Assembly (NCBI GenBank): GCA_949284715.1
Contig: CASDWH010000019.1
Coordinates: 1-63,095, forward strand
Reading direction: 5' to 3'
Length of the DNA stretch: 63,095 nt
DNA from: an uncultured bacterium
GTDB lineage: Bacteria > Cyanobacteriota > Vampirovibrionia > Gastranaerophilales > Gastranaerophilaceae
Below are positions 16,480-26,653 of this stretch, piece by piece; the first letter of the stretch is position 1, and every line of letters begins with the position of its first letter. A program made the position numbers and the translations under genes. A model generated the notes under the pieces. It did no database searches and was not told the origin of the DNA. It was given only the letters and a program-made list of their open reading frames with translations.

Positions 16480-16565
16480 AAAATTTATCTTGTAATATTC
16501 TTCTAATTTCTATTATTTCATCAATTGGCTCTTTTTATATTGTGGCATAAATCCCAGTTAGTATA
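16480..16565 (-). pseudogene. 5' remnant of a DUF2971 gene
   Basis: On the minus strand the sequence encodes EPIDEIIEIRRILQDKF, nearly identical to DPIDEIIEVRRRLQGKF at the start of the island DUF2971 gene (6541-7485). The ATG is now in another frame, and the similarity stops after about 18 codons. Similarity also continues upstream of the start codon (ATAAATC... leader). It is a decayed relic of a second copy at the same hotspot. Confidence 0.7.
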
Positions 16566-16605
16566 TATCTTGACATGTATAATTTAAAAATATAACATTT
16601 ATGAT

Positions 16606-17499
16606 ATGGAAGTAAGAGTTTTAAAATATTTTTTAGCTGTTGCAAGGGAGGGCAGTATAACCGGAGCGGCGGCAGCTTTACATCTTACCCAGCCGACTTT
16701 GACACGCCAGCTTCAAGCTCTTGAAAAGGAATTGCGCCAGAAGCTGTTTGTAAGAGGCAAATACCGTGTAACCCTTACGCCGGAAGGAATGATACTCAGG
16801 AAGCGTGCGGAGGAAATTGTTGAACTCGTTGAGAAAACAGAAGCTGAATTTAATTCAATAACAGATATAATCAGCGGCGATATTCATATCGGCTGCGGCG
16901 AAACAGAGTCAATGAAAGGGGTTGCGCAGGTTATGAAAGAATTACAGGAAGAATATCCTGATTTAAAATTTCATATTCATAGCGGGAACGCTGAGGACGT
17001 TACTGAAAAACTTGATAAAGGTTTACTGGATTTCGGGGTTTTAATACAGCCGATAGACCTGTCAAAATATGATTATATAACTCTTCCCGATAAAGATGTA
17101 TGGGGCGTTGTATTACCTAAAACATGTCCCCTTGCTCAAAAAGAATTTATAACGCTAAATGATTTAACCGGTGTTCCGCTTATTGCATCGCGGCAAATGT
17201 CAAAAAAATACTCGGCAGACAGCGGCTTCCTCGATTGGTTTGGAGATAGTTTTGACGGTTTAAATATTACCGCAACTTATAATCTTATTTATAACGCAGT
17301 TATTATGGTTGAAGCCGGCATGGGATACGCGGTTACGCTTGATAAGCTTGCAAATACATCAGAATCAAGCGATATTACTTTCAGGCCGTTATATCCGCGT
17401 CTTGAATCAGGACTCGATATTGTCTGGAAAAAATATCAGGTATTTTCTCCTGCCGCAAAACTTTTTCTAAACAGGCTGCAAGATACATTTTGTATTTGA
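16606..17499 (+). CDS. LysR-family transcriptional regulator
   Basis: A 297-residue LysR-type regulator with an N-terminal winged helix (residues 1-60: VLKYFLAVAREGSITGAAA, LTQPTLTRQLQALEKEL) and a periplasmic-binding-like effector domain (90-295). The effector is unknown. No divergent partner is present; its upstream neighbour is the element scar, so any original target gene may have been separated by the insertions. It is convergent with pgeF, with two bases between. Confidence 0.92.
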   Translation: MEVRVLKYFLAVAREGSITGAAAALHLTQPTLTRQLQALEKELRQKLFVRGKYRVTLTPEGMILRKRAEEIVELVEKTEAEFNSITDIISGDIHIGCGETESMKGVAQVMKELQEEYPDLKFHIHSGNAEDVTEKLDKGLLDFGVLIQPIDLSKYDYITLPDKDVWGVVLPKTCPLAQKEFITLNDLTGVPLIASRQMSKKYSADSGFLDWFGDSFDGLNITATYNLIYNAVIMVEAGMGYAVTLDKLANTSESSDITFRPLYPRLESGLDIVWKKYQVFSPAAKLFLNRLQDTFCI

Positions 17500-17501
17500 T
17501 A

Positions 17502-18206
17502 TCAACTTTTGTCCGTTTTTCTGTCTGACAGTATTACAAGCGCGTTATGTCTTAGTGTTGTACCGTTTTCTTTACGGTATGAAAAGAAAATATCGTTATT
17601 ACATGCGGTGCAGTACGGGCAAATATCAATTTTTTTTGCCCCTGCCTCTTCAAATTGGCGTGCATTAATCTTTTTTAAATCAACACGTCTGCCTTCTGCC
17701 AGCCCCTGTTTATCATTAACAGTATTCATTAGTGATTTATATACATCTTCTCCCACTTCATAGCAGCAGACTGATATGGCGGGGCCTATAAGAACAACTG
17801 TATTTTCAGGCTGGGTACCAAACTCTTTTTGCATCTTTTCTAATGTTATAATACCGATTTTAGCCGCTGTACCTTTCCAGCCGGCATGCGATATTGCAGC
17901 AATATTATTTTTATTATCGTAAATAATAAGCGGTACACAGTCTGCAAAGCTTAAATATATTGCAATCCCGGGTTCTGTAAGTATAAGTCCGTCAGTTTCC
18001 GGATAGTTATCTCTGTTATTAACTATTTCAACATTTGCGCTGTGGGTTTGGCCTGGAGAAATAATACGCTCTGCATTAAGTACTTGTTTAAAAAACGCCT
18101 CATTTCCTCTTACCGGACATTCCCGGGTTGTGAAAAAGTGTTGCAGGTGCGGCAATATATCACTTTTTAAGATTTTCTTTCCGCACAAAGTATCAAAATA
18201 AAACAT
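17502..18206 (-). CDS. pgeF: laccase-domain protein PgeF/YfiH
   Basis: A member of the YfiH/LACC1 family (purine nucleoside phosphorylase/adenosine deaminase activity, or peptidoglycan editing, in studied homologues). Key motifs are QTHSANV (metal His), FADCVPL (Cys), SHAGWKGTA (His) and IGPAISVCCYEVG, the set that binds one zinc. I start at ATG 18206 (MFYFDTLCG), preceded by AAGGGG; an upstream in-frame ATG (18245) adds 13 residues without support. About 234 residues, normal for the family. Confidence 0.9.
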   Translation of the reverse strand: MFYFDTLCGKKILKSDILPHLQHFFTTRECPVRGNEAFFKQVLNAERIISPGQTHSANVEIVNNRDNYPETDGLILTEPGIAIYLSFADCVPLIIYDNKNNIAAISHAGWKGTAAKIGIITLEKMQKEFGTQPENTVVLIGPAISVCCYEVGEDVYKSLMNTVNDKQGLAEGRRVDLKKINARQFEEAGAKKIDICPYCTACNNDIFFSYRKENGTTLRHNALVILSDRKTDKS

Positions 18207-18350
18207 TACGCCCCTTCTTAATCTATGACAGTTATATTTTAACATAATGTGAGGACTTTTTCTGCAATCTCCATTTGTAACGAAATTTTGTCAACATGTT
18301 TACAAAAAAAAATAATTGGTTGTAAAATACTATTAGGAGATTATCACAAA

Positions 18351-18998
18351 TTGCCTGCTAACAATTACGAAAACTTTGATAATATGGAAACTTCGTTTCG
18401 CAAATCTTCTGTAATTCAGGAGCGCTTAGGACTGGTTTCATCTCATATGTACAAACAGTTTTTGGACTACCAGCATGCAACTATTAATACGGCAGATCTT
18501 TTTAAAGAAATGATAGATAATTTCAAAGTTATGGCCGATACGTTTAAACAATCTTTTGCGGCACGCGGAATTGCTACTCAGAATATTTATGTTGATTATG
18601 ATAAGGACAAAACGGTTGTTGTAATTAATATTTTATGGCATACGATAAGTCTTACTACCCGCTGCAATTTTGAGCCGCAGGCATTATTTCGGGAGAATAA
18701 ACCTCCGTTTTTTTGCGGCAGGGTAATGGCTCTCAACGGAAATTACAATGATATAGTAGAGGGGGCTAAGACGGCTTCTGAGATAATGGAAAAACTTTTA
18801 GAAAAAGAAGTGGCATCTCTATATGTTCCGGCAGATAAGTCGCAGGCCTGTATATTTAAAATCAAACATCTATCAAACAGGGAGTTTTTCTTAAATAACA
18901 CAGATGCCTCGAGGGAGTTTGTGTTAAAGGTAGTTGAAACGATATGCGGCGGCGGGGTTTATCACGAAGAGGGACAGAGAAAGAGTTTTAATATCTAA
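18351..18998 (+). CDS. conserved hypothetical protein
   Basis: A roughly 215-residue protein I do not recognise. The start is probably TTG 18351, because AGGAGA lies 11-12 bases upstream; ATG 18384 (METSFRKSS) is an alternative and the frame extends to 18249. The first half is helical (VIQERLGLVSSHMYKQFLDY ...), the middle has beta segments (VVVINILWHTISL), and several Cys are present. There is no signal peptide or membrane segment. It diverges from pgeF. Confidence 0.6.
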   Translation: MPANNYENFDNMETSFRKSSVIQERLGLVSSHMYKQFLDYQHATINTADLFKEMIDNFKVMADTFKQSFAARGIATQNIYVDYDKDKTVVVINILWHTISLTTRCNFEPQALFRENKPPFFCGRVMALNGNYNDIVEGAKTASEIMEKLLEKEVASLYVPADKSQACIFKIKHLSNREFFLNNTDASREFVLKVVETICGGGVYHEEGQRKSFNI

Positions 18999-19027
18999 TC
19001 GAGTTTGCGGAAAAATATACATTTTTT

Positions 19028-19115
19028 TCGCAAGCTCTGGAGAACAGTTTCACATCAGCAAGCAAGACTTCTTCAAAAATTGTCATTTTTCGACTTTTTC
19101 CGCATCCTCAATCTG
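19028..19115 (+). repeat. dispersed repeat, copy 1 (short form)
   Basis: TTCGCAAGCTCTGGAGAACAG, TTTCACATCAG, then GCAAGCAAGACTTCTTCAAAA, TTGTCATTTTTCGACTTTTT. It matches copy 3 (51284-51490) at both ends but lacks its middle. The rest of 18999-19381 is AT-rich with no gene seen. Confidence 0.7.
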
Positions 19116-19319
19116 CTATTGCCAAAACTTAAAAAATTTAGTAATATATATACATCCACTATACAAATTATATCCAAATCAACAGAGAGAATAATCTGAC
19201 AGCCTGTTTTTATCAGGGGTTGATGATTGTTATAAAATTTTGTTAAAAATTTACAAAAAAGTGTTATGTATTTGTACACATGTGGAATAAAAACAATAGG
19301 CAGTATTAATAAAAAAAGT

Positions 19320-19355
19320 AGGCACTTGAAAGTTCAAGGACGCTTGGGCGTGCCT
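19320..19355 (+). promoter_or_regulatory. structured fliD leader
   Basis: AGGCAC...GTGCCT (19320-19325/19350-19355) encloses a perfect CTTGAA-AG-TTCAAG hairpin. It lies 27 bases before the fliD start and about 12 before the GGAG ribosome site. An RNA-level control element is possible. Confidence 0.35.
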
Positions 19356-19381
19356 GTATATAATCTTGGAGATACACTAAA

Positions 19382-22300
19382 TTGAGCGTAATTGAGTTTA
19401 GCGGTTTAGTAACTGGTTTAGACACAAATTCGTGGGTGAGCGCACTCACGGCGCTTAAGAATGCCAAAGTTCAGGAGCTGGAAGCGGAAAAAGCTGCCGT
19501 TGTGGAGTTAAAAGATGTAGTATCAGGGATTAAAACATTCTTTTCATCATTCAGGAGTTCGATAGAAAAGCTTACGGATGCCAGATTAGGTGTTGATGCA
19601 ATGGATATTTTTGTCCAAAACCTTGCTAATTCTTCTGACCCATCCAAGGTTACTGCAACAGCGACGCACAGTGCTTCAAGAGATACGTATGAAGTTGGTG
19701 TAACCCAGCTTGCAAGTGCAACCAAGGTTAATACTGCTATTAGAAAAACATTTACAATGACGTATACTGCCGACATGGATACAAAGCTTTCTGTATTAGG
19801 GGTAAAAGAGGGGTATGTATCGGTTAACGAGAAGGAAATCAAAATTGAGAACAGCGATACTATTGAGTCTTTAATCACAAAACTCGCTGATATAGGAGTT
19901 ACTGCCACGTATGATGAAGGGATAGGGCGGTTTACAATAGAAACCGACGTATTTGAGGTTGATGAAGGGACAACTAATGTATTTGGCGCACTCGGACTGG
20001 AGTTTAAAGATATTACCGGCGTTTCAACCGGAGAGCTGCGTGTTGAAGGATATGTTACTATTAAACCTACAACTTTACTATCAGATATTAATGCTGTAGG
20101 CGGTAATATCCGGATTAATAATGTTGTTGAAAATCTTACTTTTAATGCGGGAGATACAATACAGGATTTCCTTGATTATATGAACAATAAGTATGGTGCA
20201 GGTACTGCAATAATGGATTCTGATGGATTTATAACCATACAGGGGCTTGATATTGAAGAAATCAGGGGCGGTTCTAATATTATAACGGCTCTCGGGTTAA
20301 CGGAAACGGTTGATACAGTAACGTCGTCAACTGACAGGCTTTATTATGATAATACAGAGTTTGCTGATGCAAACACTGCACTTGGAAATTTAAATACAAC
20401 CTTCTCAAATTACAGACTTGTTTTGGGAAGCGGTTCTGCTGCACAAACTATTAACCTGTCATCTGCATCAACTCTTGGTGATGTTATTGCACAGATAGAG
20501 GCTTATGCTGCTAATAACGGAATGAATGCTGATGTAGAGTTAACAGATCAAGGGGCAATCATAATTACAGGAGATATTGATAAACTCTATATAAGCGGAG
20601 GTATAGCAGACGGACTCGGATTAGAAACCGAAACAGTAAACGGAACAACGCTAACCGGCGCTCATATGGAATACACTATAACTTATACTGCCAAAACCAG
20701 TACGACATTCGGTGATTTAGGAATATCAGGTTCTAATTTAACCTATGATGTACTTAATGAAAGAGGAGAAGCTTTAGCATCAAATTTAAATGTCGCTTCA
20801 ACAACAACTATTGAAGCGTGGTTTGATTCAATGAAGCAATATGGTATTACTGCTTCAATATCAGAAGAGGGTGTTATATCAGCGGAAGGCGGTATAATTT
20901 CCGGTGCGTTAGCAGCAGCTCTGGGCTTGTCATCTGTTGTATCAGGCGAAGTCATTTCAGGAACTTCTGCCGAGTCAAACGCTCTGGCCGGAACAACTAC
21001 GGTGCAGGCTACATTAACTTCTTCACTCGCATCACTCGGAATTAACTCCAGCCAAACCCTTACAATAAATGTTAACGGTGCTAATACAACAAGAAACTTT
21101 ACAGGCTCTTCCACACTGCAAGATGTTGTAAATGCAATTACATCTGCCGGCGGAACCGTAACACTTCAAGACGGAAAATTGGACATATCAGGTGTGGATA
21201 AACTTTCCGGTTCATTAGTATCTTCACTAAAACTTGATGAACATACAATTGAAGGTACTTCTATGTATAATACAAACCTTTCATATACTATGGCATCAAT
21301 AGCAACGGAAGCTACACAATTTTCAGCGCTGGGCATTACAAATCTTAGTTTTGCAGTATATGATGAAGAAGGAAACCTGCAAGGTAATGTCAATCTTGGT
21401 TCGTCAGCTACTATAGGTGACTTTATTACCAGACTGGAAAATTACGGAATGACTGCAAGCATAGATGAAAACGGGGTTGTATCATTAGATGGCGGATATA
21501 TTACAGGAAATCTTGCTAATAGTATGGGAATCAGCCACAGTGTTGATCATACGTATGTATCAAAAACCACAATAGAGTCAAATCCGCTGCACGGTACTAT
21601 AACTACAACAGCATCAATGACCTCGTCGCTGGCCGACTTTGGTATTACTTCTACCCAGTACTTAACAATCCGCGATATGGGAACAACAACCGTTCGTTCT
21701 TTTACATCAGCATCAACGCTTCAGGATATATCAGATGCTATTACTTCAATGGGCGGTGTGTTTACATTTGAGGATAACCGGATTTATATCACCGGGGTTG
21801 ATAATATTTCCGGCTCATTGCTTACAGCATTAGGTTTAACTGCATCACAGACAGGTAATGCTACATCTATATATTCATCAGGAGTAAAATATACACTTGG
21901 CGAAATAGCAACCGAGGATTCCAGATTTGCTGATTTTGGAATTTCTCCGAGCGGTAAAACATATAATGTTTATGCTCAGGATGGTACATTGCTCGGTTCA
22001 AACCTTTCATTAGGCGCTGATGCAAAAGTCGGTGACTTATTAACATCATTAACTTCCAGAGGTTTAGATGCCTATGTTGATTCAACAGGCCGTATAAGTA
22101 TAACAAACGGTTATATTACAGGCTCTATGGCGACAGCCTTAGGATTTTCATCGAGCAATTACCAGACAAATGTTGTAAGTGTAACACAGGTTTCCGGACA
22201 AATTGAAGCTCAATTGCCGGTAACAGCAACATTAGATACAACTTTTGCTCAATTAGGCTACAATGGTACATATTACCTGACAATTAATAATGACGGTACA

Positions 22301-25300
22301 ACAAGTGTACATACATTCAATTCATCTTCAACTATTGCCTCAATTTCGTATGCAGTAGCGTCGTCTGGCGGTAAATTTGAATTACTTGACGGTGCTATAT
22401 CTATTTCCGGAGTACAAATATCGGGTTCGCTTGCAAGCAGCCTCGGCATAGATCACAAAGCCGGCTCAGTACAACAATATACAACAACAAGTACCAGTAT
22501 AACTTCTCGTACCATAATTGTTGGGGCGGCGGTATCTATTGAACAGGTTATAACAACGATAACAACGACATTAACATCAACCGATACATTTGTTTATCGT
22601 TCAGATATAAAATCATATGAAATTACAACCTCTAATTTTGACCCGTCTGCAACAAAATTATCGCAAATGGGGGTTACAAACGGGACAGTAAGCTTATATA
22701 ACGGCAGTACGAATACGACGACTGCGATATATACGGTGACGGCAGATTCGACGCTCGGAGCCTTTATGACGGCTCTGGAAATTAACGGTGTAACTGCAAA
22801 ATTCGTTGACGGTAAACTAATATTGACTGCGGATGAAGATTTACAGGTTCAAGGCGGAAGTTCTAATTTGTTTAGTCATTTTGGATTCACCAATACTATT
22901 GTTTACGAAACATTAACCCAAAACTCAACATCTAATATATTAAATAACCTTACAACACACAATTTAACTTCTACAACCGCACTCAGCCTTGTAACCGGCG
23001 GAACTGCTGATAGAGAACTTGTATTAAACATTAATGGTGAAACAGTTACAAGAGTTTTTGGCGCTTCTGATACTATTCAAGATGTAATAGATTTTATTGA
23101 GTCAAAAGGTATTACGGCATCGCTGAATAACGGAACTTTTAGTGCCTCATCAGCGTATCAGGAATTTTCTATTTCTGGAAGTCTGGCAGCAGTAATACTC
23201 GGAGAAAATCCTTCGTTTACAACCTCTTCGCGCCCTACAGCGTGGAGCGGAACAGTTTCTGATAAAGAAGAAACTACTGCAATTAACGGGAATACAAAGC
23301 TTGTCCACCTCGGTGTTACAACCGGTGAATTAAAAATATATGATAACGGTACCTGGACATCTACAGCTATAAGTATAAATGAAAATACAACTATTAATGA
23401 TTTTATAGCTTCATTATCAACTTATGGATTTACAGCTTCTTTAACAGGAGGAAAACTCCATATTACAGCAGACTCAAATATGTATCTTGTGGATGAAACA
23501 TCAAATCTTGCAAGTAAATTAGGGCTTACACATTCTTATGAATATCAAACAGTTTATCAATCTTCAACTTCCTCAGCTCTTGCCTATACAACAGTAAGAA
23601 CTATCGGAACATCTACAACACTTGCTGATATGGGATTTGAAAGCGGTTCTGATTTAAGGCTTGTTATTGACGGAACTGTACATTCAATCGGGTTTACCGG
23701 CAGCGAAACGGTACAGGATGTACTTGATGCACTCGGTGTATATGGAATTGACGCTGAAATTACAAATGGTACATTTAAAGCTTCCTCAACAGAGCATATC
23801 TTTAGTATTACAGGGGAACTAGGCACAAAAATTGCAAGCTCTTCTCCTGTAACGTCTACAATTACTACAGTTACAGGCTATTCAACTACTCTGCCGCAAT
23901 CGGTAAATCCTGTAACAATAAATGAGGATGCCAAACTTGTTGATTTAGGTGTTACAGAGGGCGGTATTAAAATTTATGATAACGGTACCTGGATTAATAC
24001 AGTTATCAATATTAATCAGAATACAACAATCGGCGACTTCCTTGCGGCACTCCAAGGATATGGATTCACTGCAAGTCTTGATGGTAACAAAATTAAAATA
24101 AGCAGCGATTCTGATAAATATATTGCTGATGAATCATCAAACCTTGTATCAAAACTCGGGTTAACTAACAGGACACAAACAAAAGTTAATATCTACGACC
24201 AAACCAATTCTAATACTTTAACAATGGTTAGAACTTATGAACTTTCTGATACAACTACATTAAAGGATTTAGGATTTGATTCGGGTACTTCGCTGCGGCT
24301 TGAAATAGACGGTGTATTCTATAATGTCGGTTTCACATCAGATGATACAATAGGTGAAGTAGTTGATTCTTTAAATACATTCGGTATTAATGCTCAGTTG
24401 CAGAACGGAGTTCTGACGGCGAACACAGAGGACAAAACTTTCTATCTTATCGGCTCTCTTGCTGATATTCTTACCGGCGGCGCTCCAACTTACATAACTA
24501 CAGAAAAAGTTACATATCATGAAACAGAAGCTCAAAGTACAGGTATTACATACGTTGCAGATGCGTCTTCCAAGCTGTCTGATTTAGGCGTAGATACTGG
24601 ATATATCAATGTGCTTGAGGCCGGAGAGATTGTTTCTACTATCGCAATACGTGAAGATACCAAGGTTTCACAGCTTTTCAGCGCGCTGGCTGCCCATGGT
24701 ATCGCAGGCAGCATTTCTACTGACGGCAGAATTACAATTCAAAGTGTCGGGGATGTTACACTGCTTGACGGTACTTCTAATCTTGTAAGCCATCTCGGTC
24801 TTAATGATAATATCTATTCAAATACTTATTATGGTACAACTCTGGTGCTGGAAGAAGATGTTAATGTTGCAACAGAAGACACTCTGGTTTCATACTATGA
24901 TAATGCAGGGAAGAAAGCTGAAGGGTCTGTATATTTTGCAATTTCAGATCAGGATGGGAATGTGACTAATACAGTTGTTAATATTGATGCTGATGACACT
25001 ATTGGTGACTTGATTGAAAAATTGGAAGCCGTAGGCCTTTCTGCCTCATTTGAAAACGGGGTTATTTCTTATCATAACGGTATGGGAAGTGCTGAAATTA
25101 CTGGCGGTACATCTTCATTTGCAGACACTCTCGGGTTTAGTGATACTGTACTTGAACAGTGGATGCAAAATGATGTGGAAATCCAATACGAACAGGATGA
25201 AATAAGGTATTTATCTGTTGTGAACTATGCAAGCAATTCTACCACCCTTGAAACACTCGGTGTAACAGACGGTGAGTTTTCAATCGGTATTAATGGCTCT

Positions 25301-26590
25301 ATCATTAATGTTAATGTTTCGACAACAGATACCATTGCAAATCTTATGTCAAGGATTTCAAGCGCTTCTAATGGTTCGGTAACGGCCTCTTTAACATCTG
25401 ACGGCAAATTCATGCTTGAAGCGGCAGAGGGTGTAGAATTAATTATTGGAACCTCTACTGATACAACTAACCTTGTTACTATCTTTAACCTTTCCCAAAA
25501 CGGCTCAAACGTAATTACCGGTAATACTTCTCTATACAAAGCCTCTTCTACATCGAAACTCATAGACAGCGGACTTTTCCGTGAAGGTGATGTAACAGAA
25601 GGAACATTTACTATAGGTAATGCAGAGTTTACTATTACAAGCGAAACTACTATTGCGTCGCTTATTAACGATATTAACCATTCAGAAGCAGCAAATGCGA
25701 ACGCCTACTGGGATAATATTAACGGTAAAATGATTCTTACATCGACAACTTTAGGTTCATCGTACGTTAATATTCAGGGCGGAACAAGCAACTTTACAGA
25801 AATCTTCGGATTAACCGTAAATGACAGAGGTGAAGAAAGACTTACAACATATAATCAGGATTTAGGCGATAATGCAATATTAACAATTAACGGTACAAGA
25901 ATTGTTTCTACTTCCAATACAATCACGAGTGATATTTCAAGAATAGAAGGTCTTACTGTTAACCTCAAAGGTGTTACTGCCGGGGATTACGTTACCATAA
26001 CGGTCGAGCGGGATACACAGTCAATTATAGATGCCGTTCAGGAAACTCTTGACGGATACAATACTCTTATTGCAGAACTTAATACAGTGCTTGCAATCGG
26101 CGGAGATTTACATAATGATACAGCATTGAAAAGTATTAAAAATCAAATTACCAATATGTTCACTTCCCGCGGTACAAACGGTGTTAAGTTATTCAGAAAC
26201 CTTTCTGCAATCGGTATTTCTACTGAGGATGCAAGTTCCGCAATGCCCGGCGATATCTATTCTCTTCATCTTGATGTTGAAAAGTTTGAAAACGCTCTTA
26301 ATACCTCTGAAGATGAAGTTAAGCTTTTGCTGGTCGGTACGGATGATAATCCCGGTATCTTAACAAAAGTGGAAAATATCATAGAACAAATGCTTACTAC
26401 AACAGGTTATTTCCAATCTAAAAATAAAGCCTTAGATCGTGAAATTGACAGGTTTGATGTAAAAATAGAACGCGCCCAAAGAAGAGCCGATGCGTATCGG
26501 GTTACACTGGAAAACAAATTCCAAAGTATGGAAATGCTCTATTCTAACATGCAAAGTTCTTATCAAAACGTATTTGCCGGAGGTCTTTAA
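19382..26590 (+). CDS. fliD: giant flagellar hook-associated protein 2 (filament cap)
   Basis: A 2402-residue FliD; common FliD proteins are about 450-700. The N-terminus (IEFSGLVTGLDTNSWV, residues 1-110) is the coiled D0/D1 start, and the last 240 residues (from about DNAILTINGTRI, with SIIDAVQETLDGYNTLIAEL and the final coiled coil) are the C-terminal D0/D1. Between them are about 19 degenerate repeats of roughly 105 residues. Each has a TxxDFIxxLxxYGITA motif, a DGxIxI strand and a xxLGL end, like flagellin hook IN motifs. The cap promotes flagellin polymerisation at the filament tip; the insert would form large outward domains, perhaps adhesive. The start is TTG after TTGGAG. Confidence 0.9.
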   Translation: MSVIEFSGLVTGLDTNSWVSALTALKNAKVQELEAEKAAVVELKDVVSGIKTFFSSFRSSIEKLTDARLGVDAMDIFVQNLANSSDPSKVTATATHSASRDTYEVGVTQLASATKVNTAIRKTFTMTYTADMDTKLSVLGVKEGYVSVNEKEIKIENSDTIESLITKLADIGVTATYDEGIGRFTIETDVFEVDEGTTNVFGALGLEFKDITGVSTGELRVEGYVTIKPTTLLSDINAVGGNIRINNVVENLTFNAGDTIQDFLDYMNNKYGAGTAIMDSDGFITIQGLDIEEIRGGSNIITALGLTETVDTVTSSTDRLYYDNTEFADANTALGNLNTTFSNYRLVLGSGSAAQTINLSSASTLGDVIAQIEAYAANNGMNADVELTDQGAIIITGDIDKLYISGGIADGLGLETETVNGTTLTGAHMEYTITYTAKTSTTFGDLGISGSNLTYDVLNERGEALASNLNVASTTTIEAWFDSMKQYGITASISEEGVISAEGGIISGALAAALGLSSVVSGEVISGTSAESNALAGTTTVQATLTSSLASLGINSSQTLTINVNGANTTRNFTGSSTLQDVVNAITSAGGTVTLQDGKLDISGVDKLSGSLVSSLKLDEHTIEGTSMYNTNLSYTMASIATEATQFSALGITNLSFAVYDEEGNLQGNVNLGSSATIGDFITRLENYGMTASIDENGVVSLDGGYITGNLANSMGISHSVDHTYVSKTTIESNPLHGTITTTASMTSSLADFGITSTQYLTIRDMGTTTVRSFTSASTLQDISDAITSMGGVFTFEDNRIYITGVDNISGSLLTALGLTASQTGNATSIYSSGVKYTLGEIATEDSRFADFGISPSGKTYNVYAQDGTLLGSNLSLGADAKVGDLLTSLTSRGLDAYVDSTGRISITNGYITGSMATALGFSSSNYQTNVVSVTQVSGQIEAQLPVTATLDTTFAQLGYNGTYYLTINNDGTTSVHTFNSSSTIASISYAVASSGGKFELLDGAISISGVQISGSLASSLGIDHKAGSVQQYTTTSTSITSRTIIVGAAVSIEQVITTITTTLTSTDTFVYRSDIKSYEITTSNFDPSATKLSQMGVTNGTVSLYNGSTNTTTAIYTVTADSTLGAFMTALEINGVTAKFVDGKLILTADEDLQVQGGSSNLFSHFGFTNTIVYETLTQNSTSNILNNLTTHNLTSTTALSLVTGGTADRELVLNINGETVTRVFGASDTIQDVIDFIESKGITASLNNGTFSASSAYQEFSISGSLAAVILGENPSFTTSSRPTAWSGTVSDKEETTAINGNTKLVHLGVTTGELKIYDNGTWTSTAISINENTTINDFIASLSTYGFTASLTGGKLHITADSNMYLVDETSNLASKLGLTHSYEYQTVYQSSTSSALAYTTVRTIGTSTTLADMGFESGSDLRLVIDGTVHSIGFTGSETVQDVLDALGVYGIDAEITNGTFKASSTEHIFSITGELGTKIASSSPVTSTITTVTGYSTTLPQSVNPVTINEDAKLVDLGVTEGGIKIYDNGTWINTVININQNTTIGDFLAALQGYGFTASLDGNKIKISSDSDKYIADESSNLVSKLGLTNRTQTKVNIYDQTNSNTLTMVRTYELSDTTTLKDLGFDSGTSLRLEIDGVFYNVGFTSDDTIGEVVDSLNTFGINAQLQNGVLTANTEDKTFYLIGSLADILTGGAPTYITTEKVTYHETEAQSTGITYVADASSKLSDLGVDTGYINVLEAGEIVSTIAIREDTKVSQLFSALAAHGIAGSISTDGRITIQSVGDVTLLDGTSNLVSHLGLNDNIYSNTYYGTTLVLEEDVNVATEDTLVSYYDNAGKKAEGSVYFAISDQDGNVTNTVVNIDADDTIGDLIEKLEAVGLSASFENGVISYHNGMGSAEITGGTSSFADTLGFSDTVLEQWMQNDVEIQYEQDEIRYLSVVNYASNSTTLETLGVTDGEFSIGINGSIINVNVSTTDTIANLMSRISSASNGSVTASLTSDGKFMLEAAEGVELIIGTSTDTTNLVTIFNLSQNGSNVITGNTSLYKASSTSKLIDSGLFREGDVTEGTFTIGNAEFTITSETTIASLINDINHSEAANANAYWDNINGKMILTSTTLGSSYVNIQGGTSNFTEIFGLTVNDRGEERLTTYNQDLGDNAILTINGTRIVSTSNTITSDISRIEGLTVNLKGVTAGDYVTITVERDTQSIIDAVQETLDGYNTLIAELNTVLAIGGDLHNDTALKSIKNQITNMFTSRGTNGVKLFRNLSAIGISTEDASSAMPGDIYSLHLDVEKFENALNTSEDEVKLLLVGTDDNPGILTKVENIIEQMLTTTGYFQSKNKALDREIDRFDVKIERAQRRADAYRVTLENKFQSMEMLYSNMQSSYQNVFAGGL

Positions 26591-26653
26591 TCCATAATAC
26601 TGGCAGGGAATTAGAAAAAATGGTATAATAAAAATATAAATCCGGGCTGCAAT

